Below are positions 1 through 9,255 of a stretch of DNA of 64,000 bases, piece by piece. The stretch spans positions 101,172 to 165,171 of the forward strand of contig NZ_MRYA01000007.1 of assembly GCF_001921745.1 (NCBI RefSeq). The letters are read 5' to 3'. Below the pieces are notes generated by a model. That model searched no databases, was not told where the DNA came from, and worked only from the letters and a program-made list of their open reading frames with translations. The position numbers and the translations under genes are program-made. Source of the stretch: Psychrobacter sp. Cmf 22.2. GTDB taxonomy: Bacteria; Pseudomonadota; Gammaproteobacteria; Pseudomonadales; Moraxellaceae. Within the stretch, counting starts at the first letter, position 1; the number at the start of each line of letters is the position of its first letter.

Positions 1-589
1 ACTGCGCGAGATTTGTGATGAGCATGGCATTGTTCTTATCTTTGATGAAGTACAGTGCGGTTTTGCGCGCACGGGCACTTTATTCGCGTGCGAGCAGCTA
101 GGTGTCGAGCCTGACTTAATGACTAGCGCGAAGAGCTTAGCCGGTGGCTATCCTATCTCTGCTGTGATTGGCCGTGCCGATATCATGGATGCGCCGCAAG
201 TAGGCGGCTTGGGCGGTACGTATTCTGGTAACCCGCTTGCTTGCGTAGCTGCTTTGGCAGTGATAGAGGTCATCGAAGAAGAAAATCTACTTGAGCGTAG
301 TGTTGAGATTGGCGATAAAATCGCAAATTTCCTAAAAGACTTGAATCTAAGCAGTATCGGTCATATCCGCTATAAAGGCGCGATGCTAGCGTTTGAGTTG
401 ATCGATAGTGATGGCAAGCCTGATACGGATGCAACAGCTAACCTAAAAGCAAAAGCTTTTGAACAAGGACTACTATTAGCGTCTTGTGGTATGCATGGTA
501 ACGCCATTCGTATCATGGTACCGTTAACTGTCGAAGATGAGGTACTACAAGAAGGTCTTGATATTATTAAAGGTATCTTAACTGCTTAA
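1..589 (+). CDS. 4-aminobutyrate aminotransferase, class III (5' truncated by window edge)
   Basis: This is the C-terminal part of a PLP-dependent class III aminotransferase, read in frame from base 2. It shows the family's IFDEVQCGFARTG motif followed by TSAKSLAGG, in which the lysine at 131-133 is the expected PLP-binding residue. Such enzymes (GabT/PuuE) move the amino group of GABA to 2-oxoglutarate, giving succinate semialdehyde. That fits the neighbouring succinate-semialdehyde-type dehydrogenase and the putrescine genes further right. The start codon and substrate-defining N-terminus lie outside the window, so another omega-amino acid substrate (for example putrescine itself) cannot be excluded. 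A strong terminator follows at 738-766. Confidence 0.88.
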   Translation, partial: LREICDEHGIVLIFDEVQCGFARTGTLFACEQLGVEPDLMTSAKSLAGGYPISAVIGRADIMDAPQVGGLGGTYSGNPLACVAALAVIEVIEEENLLERSVEIGDKIANFLKDLNLSSIGHIRYKGAMLAFELIDSDGKPDTDATANLKAKAFEQGLLLASCGMHGNAIRIMVPLTVEDEVLQEGLDIIKGILTA

Positions 590-737
590 TTACGGTATAG
601 TTTTAGCGACCTTGTGCTAAAACATATCGTAACGATTGTATCGGTTTTAACTAAATTTTTAGTTTGGTTAAAAGGTAAGGTATAGATATAAAAGCAAGGA
701 CGCTTTTGGAGTATTAATTCTGAATAATAAGCTCTAT

Positions 738-776
738 AACGGCGTCTTGTAAATCAAGACGCCGTTGTTGTTTTTG
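738..776 (+). terminator. Rho-independent terminator after the aminotransferase gene
   Basis: A perfect 12-bp stem (738-749 with 755-766) closes a 5-nt loop and is followed by a T-rich tract. It lies 150 bases downstream of the aminotransferase stop. It is the only structure seen in the 349-base gap 590-938; the rest of that gap is leader for the permease gene. Confidence 0.85.
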
Positions 777-938
777 TCAGTTCATATTTTAAGTTACAGT
801 AATGAGAAGCCATTGCTTGCGCTAATACCAAACAAGTAATATGAGTATTAGAGTCTAGGCGGTAGGTTTTAGATATCAAATCAAGCCAGCTTAACCGTAA
901 AAGGTTGACACGGATGATACACGGACAAGGAGCAAGTT

Positions 939-2381
939 ATGTCTGCAATGAAAAAATCGTTAGGGGTAGTCGATATTATCGCTCTAGCATTCGGTGCTAT
1001 GGTAGGTTGGGGCTGGGTCGTTTTGGCTAGTGGTTGGGTAGTCTCAGCCGGGACGTGGGGCGCTATCACCGCGTTCTTAGTCGGTGGACTTGCGGTCGTT
1101 ATGATCGGTGTGACCTATGCTGAGCTGACCTCATCCATGCCGATTACAGGGGGTGAGCACACTTATACCCACCGTGCTTTAGGGGTTAATGTCTCCTTTA
1201 TATGCTCTTGGAGTATGCTCTTTGGTTATTTATCGGTCGTGGCTTTTGAAGCCGTTGCTCTACCTACCGTGGTAGAGTATTTGATACCGAATTATAATCA
1301 AGGGTATTTATGGAATGTAGCAGGGTGGGATGTCTATGCGACATGGGCAGGCGTCGGTATGGCAGGCTCTGTTTTAGTGACTTGGCTGAACACACGTGGT
1401 ATGGAAGTCAGTGCTTGGTTTCAAAAAACAGCAGTGGCTGGTATTTTGATTGTTGGTGTTCTATTGTTTATAGGGGCACTGCTCTTCAATCCTGAAACGA
1501 CAAACACTGAGTTGTCGCCTGCGTTCATTGGTGGTATTGGCGGTATTATGGCCGTTATCGTCATGGTTCCCTTTATGTTTGTGGGTTTTGATGTTATCCC
1601 GCAGGCAGCAGAAGAGATGAACTTAACCCGTCCAAATATCGGTAAATTCTTAATTGTCTCGTTAATTGTCGCGGTGATTTGGTATGTTGCGGTCATTTGG
1701 AGTGTAGGCGTGACGCTACCGTTGGCGCTAGCTGAAACATCCTCTTTAGGCACTGCTGATGCAATGGAGACCGCATGGCAAGGCAAATGGGCAGGTGTCT
1801 TACTGGTCATCGGTGGTGTGCTTGGTATTATGTCAAGCTGGAATGCCTTCTTGATTGGTGGTAGCCGTCTACTTTATGCGATGTCTAAAGCTCATATGCT
1901 GCCAGCCTTCTTGGGTAAGTTACATCCTAAGCATAAGACACCAATCAATGCAATCTTACTTATCGGTGGGCTTGCGACGCTTGCACCATTATTTGGTCGT
2001 AAGATGCTAGTATGGATCGTCACAGCGGGTGGTTTCGGTGTCGTCATTGCTTATACTTTGGTAGCAGTATCGTTTTTGGTATTGCGTTATCGCGAGCCTA
2101 ATATGGTACGTCCGTTTAAGATTCCAGCAGGCAAAGTTGTCGGTATGATTACCATTATTCTCAGTTTGGGCTTGTTTGTATTATATCTACCCGGAATGCC
2201 ATCGGCACTCTCTGGAATTGAATGGTCAATATTCGTCGGCTGGACCATATTGGGTATCATCTTCTTTGCTTATGAGTCGATGAAAAATCCAGGTAAAAGC
2301 AAAGTGGTCATGGCAGCTGAGTTAGAAGAGTTAAAGATTGTCAATCAGCAGTGGTTACAAGAGAATCCTTACAAGAAATAA
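939..2381 (+). CDS. APC-family amino acid/polyamine permease
   Basis: A 480-residue polytopic inner-membrane protein with about 12 hydrophobic segments. The first carries the glycine-rich GAMVGWGW stretch typical of the unwound helix 1 in APC transporters. An AAGGAG ribosome-binding site sits just before the ATG at 939. Its position between a GABA-type aminotransferase and a succinate-semialdehyde-type dehydrogenase, next to agmatine/putrescine genes, suggests import of putrescine, GABA or a related amine (compare PuuP/GabP). That substrate is inferred from neighbourhood only. The gene is monocistronic, with a leader of over 300 bases before it and a terminator directly after it. Confidence 0.85.
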   Translation: MSAMKKSLGVVDIIALAFGAMVGWGWVVLASGWVVSAGTWGAITAFLVGGLAVVMIGVTYAELTSSMPITGGEHTYTHRALGVNVSFICSWSMLFGYLSVVAFEAVALPTVVEYLIPNYNQGYLWNVAGWDVYATWAGVGMAGSVLVTWLNTRGMEVSAWFQKTAVAGILIVGVLLFIGALLFNPETTNTELSPAFIGGIGGIMAVIVMVPFMFVGFDVIPQAAEEMNLTRPNIGKFLIVSLIVAVIWYVAVIWSVGVTLPLALAETSSLGTADAMETAWQGKWAGVLLVIGGVLGIMSSWNAFLIGGSRLLYAMSKAHMLPAFLGKLHPKHKTPINAILLIGGLATLAPLFGRKMLVWIVTAGGFGVVIAYTLVAVSFLVLRYREPNMVRPFKIPAGKVVGMITIILSLGLFVLYLPGMPSALSGIEWSIFVGWTILGIIFFAYESMKNPGKSKVVMAAELEELKIVNQQWLQENPYKK

Positions 2382-2405
2382 GTTTGTTACGGTTCCAATT
2401 GCAAG

Positions 2406-2438
2406 AAAGCCTAACATCAAATGTTAGGCTTTTTGTTT
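2406..2438 (+). terminator. Rho-independent terminator after the permease gene
   Basis: A 12-bp perfect stem (2406-2417 with 2421-2432), a CAA loop and a following T-run. It lies between the convergent permease and aldehyde dehydrogenase genes. The A-rich left flank means it may also stop minus-strand transcription. Confidence 0.85.
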
Positions 2439-2460
2439 GTATAAACAATGACTCTATTAA

Positions 2461-3834
2461 TTACGATTTATCACGAATCAACTTATAGTTTAAAAACTCA
2501 GTGATACCAAGGGTGCCAAGCTCACGACCAAACCCTGAGCGTTTGACACCGCCAAATGGGGTGTTGGCTTCAGAGCCAGACGGTGAATTAATCGTTACCA
2601 TACCCACTTCTAGTTGTTCAGCGATCTGTGCTGCTAAAGCCGAATCTTGGGTCTGAATGGACGCGCCAAGACCAAACGGAACATCATTGGCAATTTTAAT
2701 AGCATGAGCGATATCACGAGCTTTATAGATGACCGCGACAGGACCAAATAGCTCCTCGCGATAAACATCCATCGAATCATCAACGTCTGTCAGTACAGCA
2801 GGGGCGAACCAAGCGCCAGGCTTGTCTTTCACCATACCACCCTCAACGAGCACGGTTGCGCCCGCTTTAATAGCACTGTCCAACTGCTCTTGTAAATTCT
2901 CTGCTGCACTTTTCGATGACATTGGTCCAATAAAAGTCTTTTCATGGTGCGGATCCGCTAGGCTCATTCCACGTACAGCATCGGTAAAGCCTTTGACAAA
3001 TTGATCGTATACGCTATCGACAATGATTAAGCGCTTAGCGGCATTACAAGCCTGTCCAGTATTACCAAAGCGACCTTCGATTGCACCTTTAATAGCTTGT
3101 TCGATATCAGCGTCTGCTGCGACAATAAAGGCATCAGAACCACCAAGCTCTAATACAACCTTTTTGAGGGCACCGCCCGCTATTTTTGCAACCGCTTGTC
3201 CTGCGCGCTCAGAGCCTGTTAATGAGACACCTTGTACTCTACTATCTTCGATAATAGTCGCAGCTTGCTCATTGGTAGCAAACACATTGTTATACACGCC
3301 ATCAGGTAAGCCTGCATCTTTTAAGATATCAACAATGACTTCTGCGGTATTGGGGCACTGAGGCGCATGCTTTAAGATAATGGTATTGCCTGCCATTACG
3401 TTTGGCGCGACAAAACGTGCTACCTGATAATGCGGGTAATTCCACGGCATAATGCCAAGCAATGCACCAACTGGCAACTTTTCTACGGACGCTGAACCTT
3501 GGTCAACATCGATCGTATTTGGTGCCAATAGCTGCTCAGCATTGTCTGCATAGTAGCGATAAATCTCAGCAACTAAACCAATCTCACCTTTTGCTTGCCC
3601 AACAGGTTTACCCATCTCGTTTGCAACGATACGTGCCAGCTCATCTTTACGATCAATGTAAATGTCAGCGACTTTATTTAATATCGCACTACGTTCGCTA
3701 AGAGACGTTTTTTGCCAATCTTGATAAGCGTTGTCTGCTTGCTCAATAGCGTGCTGAATATCTTGCTCAGTCGCCGTCGGGTAAGTGGCTTCAATTTCGC
3801 CAGTCGCAGGGTTGCTCACTTGATAATCGCTCAT
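2461..3834 (-). CDS. NAD(P)-dependent succinate-semialdehyde dehydrogenase (Sad/GabD type)
   Basis: A 457-residue aldehyde dehydrogenase. The catalytic cysteine is C263 in GNTGQACNAAKR and the general-base glutamate is E229 in LELGGS. The cofactor-binding MPWNYPHYQ stretch is near residue 130. The short length and lack of an N-terminal extension resemble the E. coli Sad (YneI) subgroup more than GabD. The likely reaction is succinate semialdehyde to succinate, the last step of GABA catabolism, fed by the aminotransferase at the left edge. Because no separate PuuC is visible, it might also oxidise gamma-glutamyl-gamma-aminobutyraldehyde; that is inference. AAGGAATATTT precedes the ATG. No terminator was recognised between it and aguA upstream (171-base gap). 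Confidence 0.85.
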   Translation of the reverse strand: MSDYQVSNPATGEIEATYPTATEQDIQHAIEQADNAYQDWQKTSLSERSAILNKVADIYIDRKDELARIVANEMGKPVGQAKGEIGLVAEIYRYYADNAEQLLAPNTIDVDQGSASVEKLPVGALLGIMPWNYPHYQVARFVAPNVMAGNTIILKHAPQCPNTAEVIVDILKDAGLPDGVYNNVFATNEQAATIIEDSRVQGVSLTGSERAGQAVAKIAGGALKKVVLELGGSDAFIVAADADIEQAIKGAIEGRFGNTGQACNAAKRLIIVDSVYDQFVKGFTDAVRGMSLADPHHEKTFIGPMSSKSAAENLQEQLDSAIKAGATVLVEGGMVKDKPGAWFAPAVLTDVDDSMDVYREELFGPVAVIYKARDIAHAIKIANDVPFGLGASIQTQDSALAAQIAEQLEVGMVTINSPSGSEANTPFGGVKRSGFGRELGTLGITEFLNYKLIRDKS

Positions 3835-4005
3835 AAATATTCCTTTGGTTAAAATCCATTTTAGTTAATATTTAAACAATTTACGTTTAAGATAGTATTT
3901 CTATAAAGTTTGTAAGTGTTTTTATAAACGGTAAAGCTTATTACAGTAAAATACTAAATCGTATGAATAGCTAAAAATTTCAGCAAATTTACTGTTATCT
4001 GAGTA

Positions 4006-5109
4006 TTATTGCTTCGTGGCGGGTTGCTGCTGGGTAATACAATGAATGTTACCGCCCCCAAAAACAACTTCTTTTGTCTTTACTCCCACTACTTGATGAT
4101 GAGGGAATACTTTTTCAAGCTGTGCAATGGCTAAACTGTCGTTGATATCGTCATATTGCGGGACGATGATGGCCTCGTTGCAGATTAAAAAGTTGGCATA
4201 GGAGGCAATACATACATCACCTGTACGACGCGCTTTAGCATCATCAGACTGTACTATGTCATAGTTCTCAGGCAAAGTAACTGGCTTTTGGGTACAGCAA
4301 AGTTTATGAACTGTTAGACGTCTACCTTTAGCATCTGTCATGTTTGAGAGCTGTTCATAAGCTTTTTGAGTGGCCTTAAAAAATGGATGTTTAGGGTCAT
4401 CAGTAAATAAGCAAACCACCTCACCAGGGCGTGCAAAACAAGCGATGTCGTCAATATGGCCTGTGGTTTCTTCAGGATCGATACCGTCATCAATCCATAG
4501 CACCTTTTGGGCATTCAGATAAGCTTTTAGCTTGTCCTCAATTTGAGACTCGCTAAGATGCGGATTACGTCCAGGACTGAGCAGACACATACGAGTGGTT
4601 AATACTGTACCTTCACCATCGACATGAAACGCGCCACCTTCCATCACAAAATTTTCGGTACGATAGCGTTTAATGTCTAAATAGTCGCATAGACGCGCTG
4701 CTAACTTATCATCATTATCCCAGGGTGCATAAAGGCCGTCGTAGTTGCCGCCCCAAGCATTAAAAGTCCAATCACAGCCGCGAACCTCTCCTGCATCATT
4801 AATCAAAAACGTCGGTACGATGTCGCGTGCCCACGCATCATTGCTTGGCATAGAGATGACTTCAATATCAGCTGGCAAACTATCACGACAAGCTTGGTAG
4901 TCATTAGGGTTGACTAAGACTGCAACTTTACAATAGGGCTTAATAGCCAACGCTACCGCTTTGTAAGCTGCTTTAGCAGGGGCAGCATTTTGACGCCAAT
5001 TATCTTCTCGATAAGGCCAGACCATCCACACTTTTTGTAAGGGCTCAAACTCGGCTGGCATATAAAAACCGTCTTCTGACGGAGTTGAGTCTTGAATGAG
5101 TTCAGACAT
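4006..5109 (-). CDS. aguA: Agmatine deiminase
   Basis: A guanidino-group hydrolase of the PPAD superfamily that converts agmatine to N-carbamoylputrescine and ammonia. Visible hallmarks are the substrate-binding VWPYREDNW near the N-terminus, NDAWARD, EGGAFHVDGEG, and the nucleophilic cysteine C357 in GGGNIHC near the C-terminus. The 367-residue length is usual for the family. I chose the ATG at 5107-5109, preceded by AAGGTG with six-base spacing. An in-frame GTG nine bases upstream (5118) overlaps that ribosome-binding site and is less likely. aguB lies 82 bases upstream on the same strand and supplies the next enzyme, so the two are probably co-transcribed. Confidence 0.95.
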   Translation of the reverse strand: MSELIQDSTPSEDGFYMPAEFEPLQKVWMVWPYREDNWRQNAAPAKAAYKAVALAIKPYCKVAVLVNPNDYQACRDSLPADIEVISMPSNDAWARDIVPTFLINDAGEVRGCDWTFNAWGGNYDGLYAPWDNDDKLAARLCDYLDIKRYRTENFVMEGGAFHVDGEGTVLTTRMCLLSPGRNPHLSESQIEDKLKAYLNAQKVLWIDDGIDPEETTGHIDDIACFARPGEVVCLFTDDPKHPFFKATQKAYEQLSNMTDAKGRRLTVHKLCCTQKPVTLPENYDIVQSDDAKARRTGDVCIASYANFLICNEAIIVPQYDDINDSLAIAQLEKVFPHHQVVGVKTKEVVFGGGNIHCITQQQPATKQ

Positions 5110-5191
5110 ATGAGTCACCTTGTTAGCAGTAATCTTTTAAGAAACTATTTTGTGTGGCCTATATCAGTCACAGTTTGACATTATTTGCAGC

Positions 5192-6061
5192 TTAGCCATG
5201 AGTAAGTAAAGTGCCATACATAGAAGGACGACGATCACGGAAAACGCCCCACTCTTGACGTTCACGAGCAAGTTTGTCTAAGTCAAAAGTGGCGCTGATG
5301 ATTTCATTTTTATCCGCTGATGCTTCTTGAGTAATCTCGCCTCGGCCATCAGTAATGAATGAGCCACCATAAAACGACATAACGCTATCAACGCCATTTT
5401 GCGTGACGGTCTCAGAGCCAATACGGTTAGACGCGACCACTGGCATCAGGTTGGCTGCTGCATGTCCTTGCATACAGCGCTGCCAATGCCCCTTTGATTC
5501 GATACCCAATGTTGGCTCATCACCAATAGCTGTTGGATAAAATAATATCTCAGCACCCATCAATGCCATACTACGCGCGCACTCTGGGAACCATTGATCC
5601 CAGCAAATACCGACCCCAATCTTGGCATATTTGGTTTGCCATACCTTAAAGCCAGTATCGCCTGGGGTAAAATAGAACTTTTCAGCGTAAGGGATACCAT
5701 CTGGTATATGCGTCTTACGATAGGTTCCAAGTATTTCGCCATCAGCATCTATCACCGTGACACTATTAAAAAACGTATTGCCTGACTTTTCATAAAAGCT
5801 AATCGGTAAGACCACTTCTAGCTCTTTGGCCAATTTTTTGAAATGGTTGATAGCAGTATTATCTGTGACAGAGGTGGCAAGTTTAAAATAATCGAAGTCA
5901 TGAACTTGGCAGAAGTAGGGCGTTTCAAACAATTCTTGCAGTAAAATAATGTTGGCACCGTCCTTAGCTGCTTTGGTAACTAGGTCAGTTGCAGTATCGA
6001 TGTTTTGTTGTTTATCCCAACCACAAGCCATTTGTGTGGTAGCTACGGTTACAGTACGCAT
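5192..6061 (-). CDS. aguB: N-carbamoylputrescine amidase
   Basis: A 289-residue carbon-nitrogen hydrolase of the nitrilase superfamily. The catalytic triad is E43 (LLQELFE), K116 (YRKTHIPDG) and C153 (GVGICWDQWFPE). It hydrolyses N-carbamoylputrescine to putrescine, carbon dioxide and ammonia. The C-terminal REWGVFRDRRP segment is typical of the AguB subgroup. Position directly before aguA on the same strand supports this over other nitrilase-like amidases. The 138-base gap to the antiporter stop upstream shows no clear terminator, so all three could share one transcript. Confidence 0.94.
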   Translation of the reverse strand: MRTVTVATTQMACGWDKQQNIDTATDLVTKAAKDGANIILLQELFETPYFCQVHDFDYFKLATSVTDNTAINHFKKLAKELEVVLPISFYEKSGNTFFNSVTVIDADGEILGTYRKTHIPDGIPYAEKFYFTPGDTGFKVWQTKYAKIGVGICWDQWFPECARSMALMGAEILFYPTAIGDEPTLGIESKGHWQRCMQGHAAANLMPVVASNRIGSETVTQNGVDSVMSFYGGSFITDGRGEITQEASADKNEIISATFDLDKLARERQEWGVFRDRRPSMYGTLLTHG

Positions 6062-6199
6062 AATCTAATTCCTTTTATCTATTGGCGGATAAGTAAGGTC
6101 GGACAAAAAACCATTCTAAAGAGTCGCTAGTGGACAACTACCAGTTGGTAATTGCCCACATTATAATGGTTTGGTAATAACGCTACCGCTACGCTACAT

Positions 6200-7693
6200 C
6201 TAAGCCATCATAAACCCTAAACCTAAGAAAGTTGCGACGGACAGTACAGCACCTAGCATGGCGTAAGGGAACTGTGTAAAGGCGTGCTGCATCGGTGAAC
6301 AGCCAGCGCCTTGTGCTGCTAATAATGATGAATCACTAAAGAAACAAGCATGACTACCAAATGAAGAGGCAGATAATAAGGCACCAATCATAAGTGGCGT
6401 GCTAACCCCTAGAGCCATAGAGATTGGGAAAACAATTGGCATCGCTAAGACGTATAGACCCCAGCTTGACGACGTTGCAAATGTTAAGAAAGCCATGACT
6501 GCAAAAATGACAGCAGGGAAGATGATAACGGTCATATATGGAGTGATGGATTCAATAACATACATAGTCATCCCAAGCTCATCATTGATTGCTTTTAGGA
6601 AAAAGCCACCAATTACAGTTGAGAGTGGGTATAACATAACTTTAAAGCCTTTAAAGATAGCTTCAACTTGGGTCTCAAAGCTCAAAATTCCTTGTACCCA
6701 ATATACAAGAACCGTCACAAAACACGTCAATAACGCGCCTCTTAATAAATCAATTTCAAAGTATATGGTTGAGACGATCAATAAGATCATAGGAAAAGCA
6801 AAGTTTAAGATATTGGCTTTAAATGATAGCTTACGTTTGGCTTTTACGTTTGAGATTAATTGCTCTTCTACAAAGGCTTCAGGGACAGGGTTACCAGCTT
6901 GTGCACGTTTCTCAGCCTTTTTCATTGGACCCCAGTTGCCAAATATACCAGTAGCAACTAAGAATACAATAAGAAGGGCAAACCAAGCATATGCCATATA
7001 AGGAATAGCACTGATATAAAGCCCTAAGCCAGCGCCGTCTCCTGCGACGTTATTTTCTTCCAACAAACCTGCAAAATAGACAGCCCAAGTAGAAATAGGA
7101 ACAATCACACACATAGGCGCCGCTGTAGAGTCAACGATATAAGCCAGTTTCTCACGTGATACGCCATACGCATCTGTGAGTTTTTTGACAGAAGTCGATA
7201 CGGCTAAACAGTTTAGATAGTCATCAATAAAGACTACAATACCCAAAGCAAAAGTAGCCAAAAGTGACTGTCTACGTGATTTGATGATCTTTTGTAGCCA
7301 TTCACTAAAGCCATCTAGACAACCACTGATCTCGAGCAGTTGAATAAGCCCACCCATAAGACCACAAACCAAAACGATCCAGATAATCGTTTCATTACCT
7401 AAGACCATAGAGATATTGTCAGCGAAGGGGGAGACCAGATCAAAAGGATTGAGCATCACCAGGCCAGCGACACAGCCTGCTATCATTGATTCAAACGGAC
7501 GTCTTGAAATAATGGCGGTGATTAGGACTAGTAGCGTTGGTAATAGTGATAATGCACCCCAAGATTCTGATGCATCTCGAGTACTTGAAAGCCAGACAAA
7601 AGCAAGGTAAATGGCTATACCCGCTACTACCGTTAAAAACACTCGTTTGTTATGAAACAGTCCTTCAACAGCATCATCGAACTTCATATTCAT
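6200..7693 (-). CDS. NhaC-family Na+/H+ antiporter-like transporter
   Basis: A 497-residue membrane protein with roughly 11-13 hydrophobic helices. Conserved pieces include FIDDYLNCLAVSTSVKKL in the middle and a C-terminal ATSSSWGLYVLAMPIVFP region, both typical of the NhaC/ArsB-like ion-transporter group. Members exchange Na+ for H+ or exchange organic ions. Here it lies inside an agmatine/putrescine block, between aguB and puuB on the same strand, so a polyamine-related exchange role is possible but is inference from position. AAGGAG precedes the first ATG. A conspicuous hairpin at 7788-7815 separates it from puuB. Confidence 0.82.
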   Translation of the reverse strand: MNMKFDDAVEGLFHNKRVFLTVVAGIAIYLAFVWLSSTRDASESWGALSLLPTLLVLITAIISRRPFESMIAGCVAGLVMLNPFDLVSPFADNISMVLGNETIIWIVLVCGLMGGLIQLLEISGCLDGFSEWLQKIIKSRRQSLLATFALGIVVFIDDYLNCLAVSTSVKKLTDAYGVSREKLAYIVDSTAAPMCVIVPISTWAVYFAGLLEENNVAGDGAGLGLYISAIPYMAYAWFALLIVFLVATGIFGNWGPMKKAEKRAQAGNPVPEAFVEEQLISNVKAKRKLSFKANILNFAFPMILLIVSTIYFEIDLLRGALLTCFVTVLVYWVQGILSFETQVEAIFKGFKVMLYPLSTVIGGFFLKAINDELGMTMYVIESITPYMTVIIFPAVIFAVMAFLTFATSSSWGLYVLAMPIVFPISMALGVSTPLMIGALLSASSFGSHACFFSDSSLLAAQGAGCSPMQHAFTQFPYAMLGAVLSVATFLGLGFMMA

Positions 7694-7787
7694 AGTTACA
7701 CTCCTTGTAAAACCTCATTTTTTGTAGAACAGAATTTGCTCTATAACTCATTCTTGATAGCAGTTATGAACCAACTGGCTATTAAGC

Positions 7788-7815
7788 CCATCACAACACT
7801 CCCTTGTTGTGATGG
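7788..7815. other. Perfect 11-bp hairpin between puuB and the antiporter gene
   Basis: CCATCACAACA (7788-7798) pairs perfectly with TGTTGTGATGG (7805-7815) around a 6-base loop. Neither strand has a U-tract after the stem, so it does not look like a standard intrinsic terminator. It could be an mRNA-processing or stabilising structure, or a protein-binding inverted repeat. It lies about 70 bases downstream of the puuB stop and 95 upstream of the antiporter start. Confidence 0.6.
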
Positions 7816-7883
7816 TGTAATGTAACAACGATCCTCAAAAAATTTCAAAACTAAACTATTATCTATCAATTTATCCTATTGGT

Positions 7884-9254
7884 CTACATGCCAGTACGAT
7901 CTTTTAGAGCATACCACCATGAACCCATCATCGAATAAGGTACTCTTAATGCACGGCCCCCTGGGAAAGGTATCCATGGTATTTTGGTAAAAGTATCAAA
8001 CTCTGCAGTCTTGCCATTGATAGCATCTGCCAATATCTGTCCAAATAGATGCGAGCCTGTCACGCCATGACCACTATAGCCGTGCGCGAAAAATACGCGA
8101 TCATGTAATTTGCCCAGCTGCGGCACACGAGAAAAGGACAAAGCAAAGTTGCCACTCCATGCGTAATCTATTTTAACATCGCGTAATTCTGGAAATATCT
8201 TGTTCATATTGGGTCTGATTTTAGCTGTAATATCAGATGGGTCTTGACCACCATAGACTGTACCACCACCGAATAACATACGTTTGTCAGCAGAAAGACG
8301 ATAGTAATCAAGAATATAGCGTACATCTTCAACACAGACATCGGTTGGAAGCAGTTGATCTGCTAAATCACCCAAGGGTTCGGTAGCGATGATTTGCGTT
8401 GACACTGGCATAACGCGATCAGTCAATTTTGGAATGACTTTATTTAGATAAGCATTACCGCAAATTACAGCCTGTTTGCAAGTAACTGTGCCAAATTCGG
8501 TAATGATTTTGATAGAGTCATCAGAGTATTCAATATCGACGACCAACGTATTTTCATAAATGATACCGCCGCCTTGTTCAACAGCAACCGCTTCACCGAG
8601 TGCTAAATTTAACGGATGAAAGTGACCGCCTGAATGGTCAATGACGCCGCCCACATAAGCATCTGTTTTTATGTGTTCTTGAATGCCAGACTTGTCTAAC
8701 ATTTCTCGATCATGCATGCCATGGCTCTCCCACAGCGCATGCGTTTCTTGCAAGTCTCTTAGTTGTCCATTGTTTAGAGCTGCAAAGATGTTTTTCTCTT
8801 TTAAATCACAATCAATGTTGTAGTCAGCGACAAAACGACGAATGATTTTGCCACCGCGAGTCACTAGTTGACCGACGAAGTCTGCGTTTTTTTGACCATA
8901 AGATTTTTTGATCTTTTGTAGGCTGGCGTTAAGACCGTTGACGATCTGACCACCATTACGTCCTGAAGCCCCCCAGCCAATCTGTGCGCCTTCAAGGACG
9001 ACGACTTCATGATCAGTCTCAATCAGATGTAGGGCAGTTGATAAGCCACTATAACCCCCGCCAACCACACAAACCTCCGTTTGAATGTCATTTTTTAGCG
9101 TTGGTCTGTCAGGTTTAGGATTACGACTGGCAGCGTAATAGCTATCAGGATATTGTCCTTTGTCTGAATAATGCGGGATATTGCGCTTGTTATTGGACGG
9201 CTTATTTTGCTGAGTGTTTTGATCCATAGGCGGTGTAGTATTGCTATTTGACAT
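7884..9254 (-). CDS. puuB: Gamma-glutamylputrescine oxidase (FAD-dependent, DAO family)
   Basis: A 456-residue DAO-type flavoprotein. The FAD dinucleotide-binding motif VVGGGYSGLSTALHL is followed by GWGASGRNGGQIVNG, and GYSGHGVTGSHLFGQ lies near the C-terminus. It oxidises gamma-glutamylputrescine to gamma-glutamyl-gamma-aminobutyraldehyde with release of ammonia and hydrogen peroxide. I prefer the ATG at 9252-9254, because AGGA stands 8 bases before it. The ATG at 9263 has no spaced ribosome-binding site, and the longest open frame starts further upstream inside puuA. Its start codon nearly touches the puuA stop, which implies translational coupling. An N-terminal tail of about 35 polar residues is longer than in E. 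coli PuuB. Confidence 0.9.
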   Translation of the reverse strand: MSNSNTTPPMDQNTQQNKPSNNKRNIPHYSDKGQYPDSYYAASRNPKPDRPTLKNDIQTEVCVVGGGYSGLSTALHLIETDHEVVVLEGAQIGWGASGRNGGQIVNGLNASLQKIKKSYGQKNADFVGQLVTRGGKIIRRFVADYNIDCDLKEKNIFAALNNGQLRDLQETHALWESHGMHDREMLDKSGIQEHIKTDAYVGGVIDHSGGHFHPLNLALGEAVAVEQGGGIIYENTLVVDIEYSDDSIKIITEFGTVTCKQAVICGNAYLNKVIPKLTDRVMPVSTQIIATEPLGDLADQLLPTDVCVEDVRYILDYYRLSADKRMLFGGGTVYGGQDPSDITAKIRPNMNKIFPELRDVKIDYAWSGNFALSFSRVPQLGKLHDRVFFAHGYSGHGVTGSHLFGQILADAINGKTAEFDTFTKIPWIPFPGGRALRVPYSMMGSWWYALKDRTGM

Positions 9255-9255
9255 A

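Noticed and set aside
3023..3361. Long plus-strand open frames opposite the aldehyde dehydrogenase and similar ones opposite carB, carA and the antiporter
   Set aside because: They are antisense shadows of well-identified genes, without ribosome-binding sites or family resemblance.
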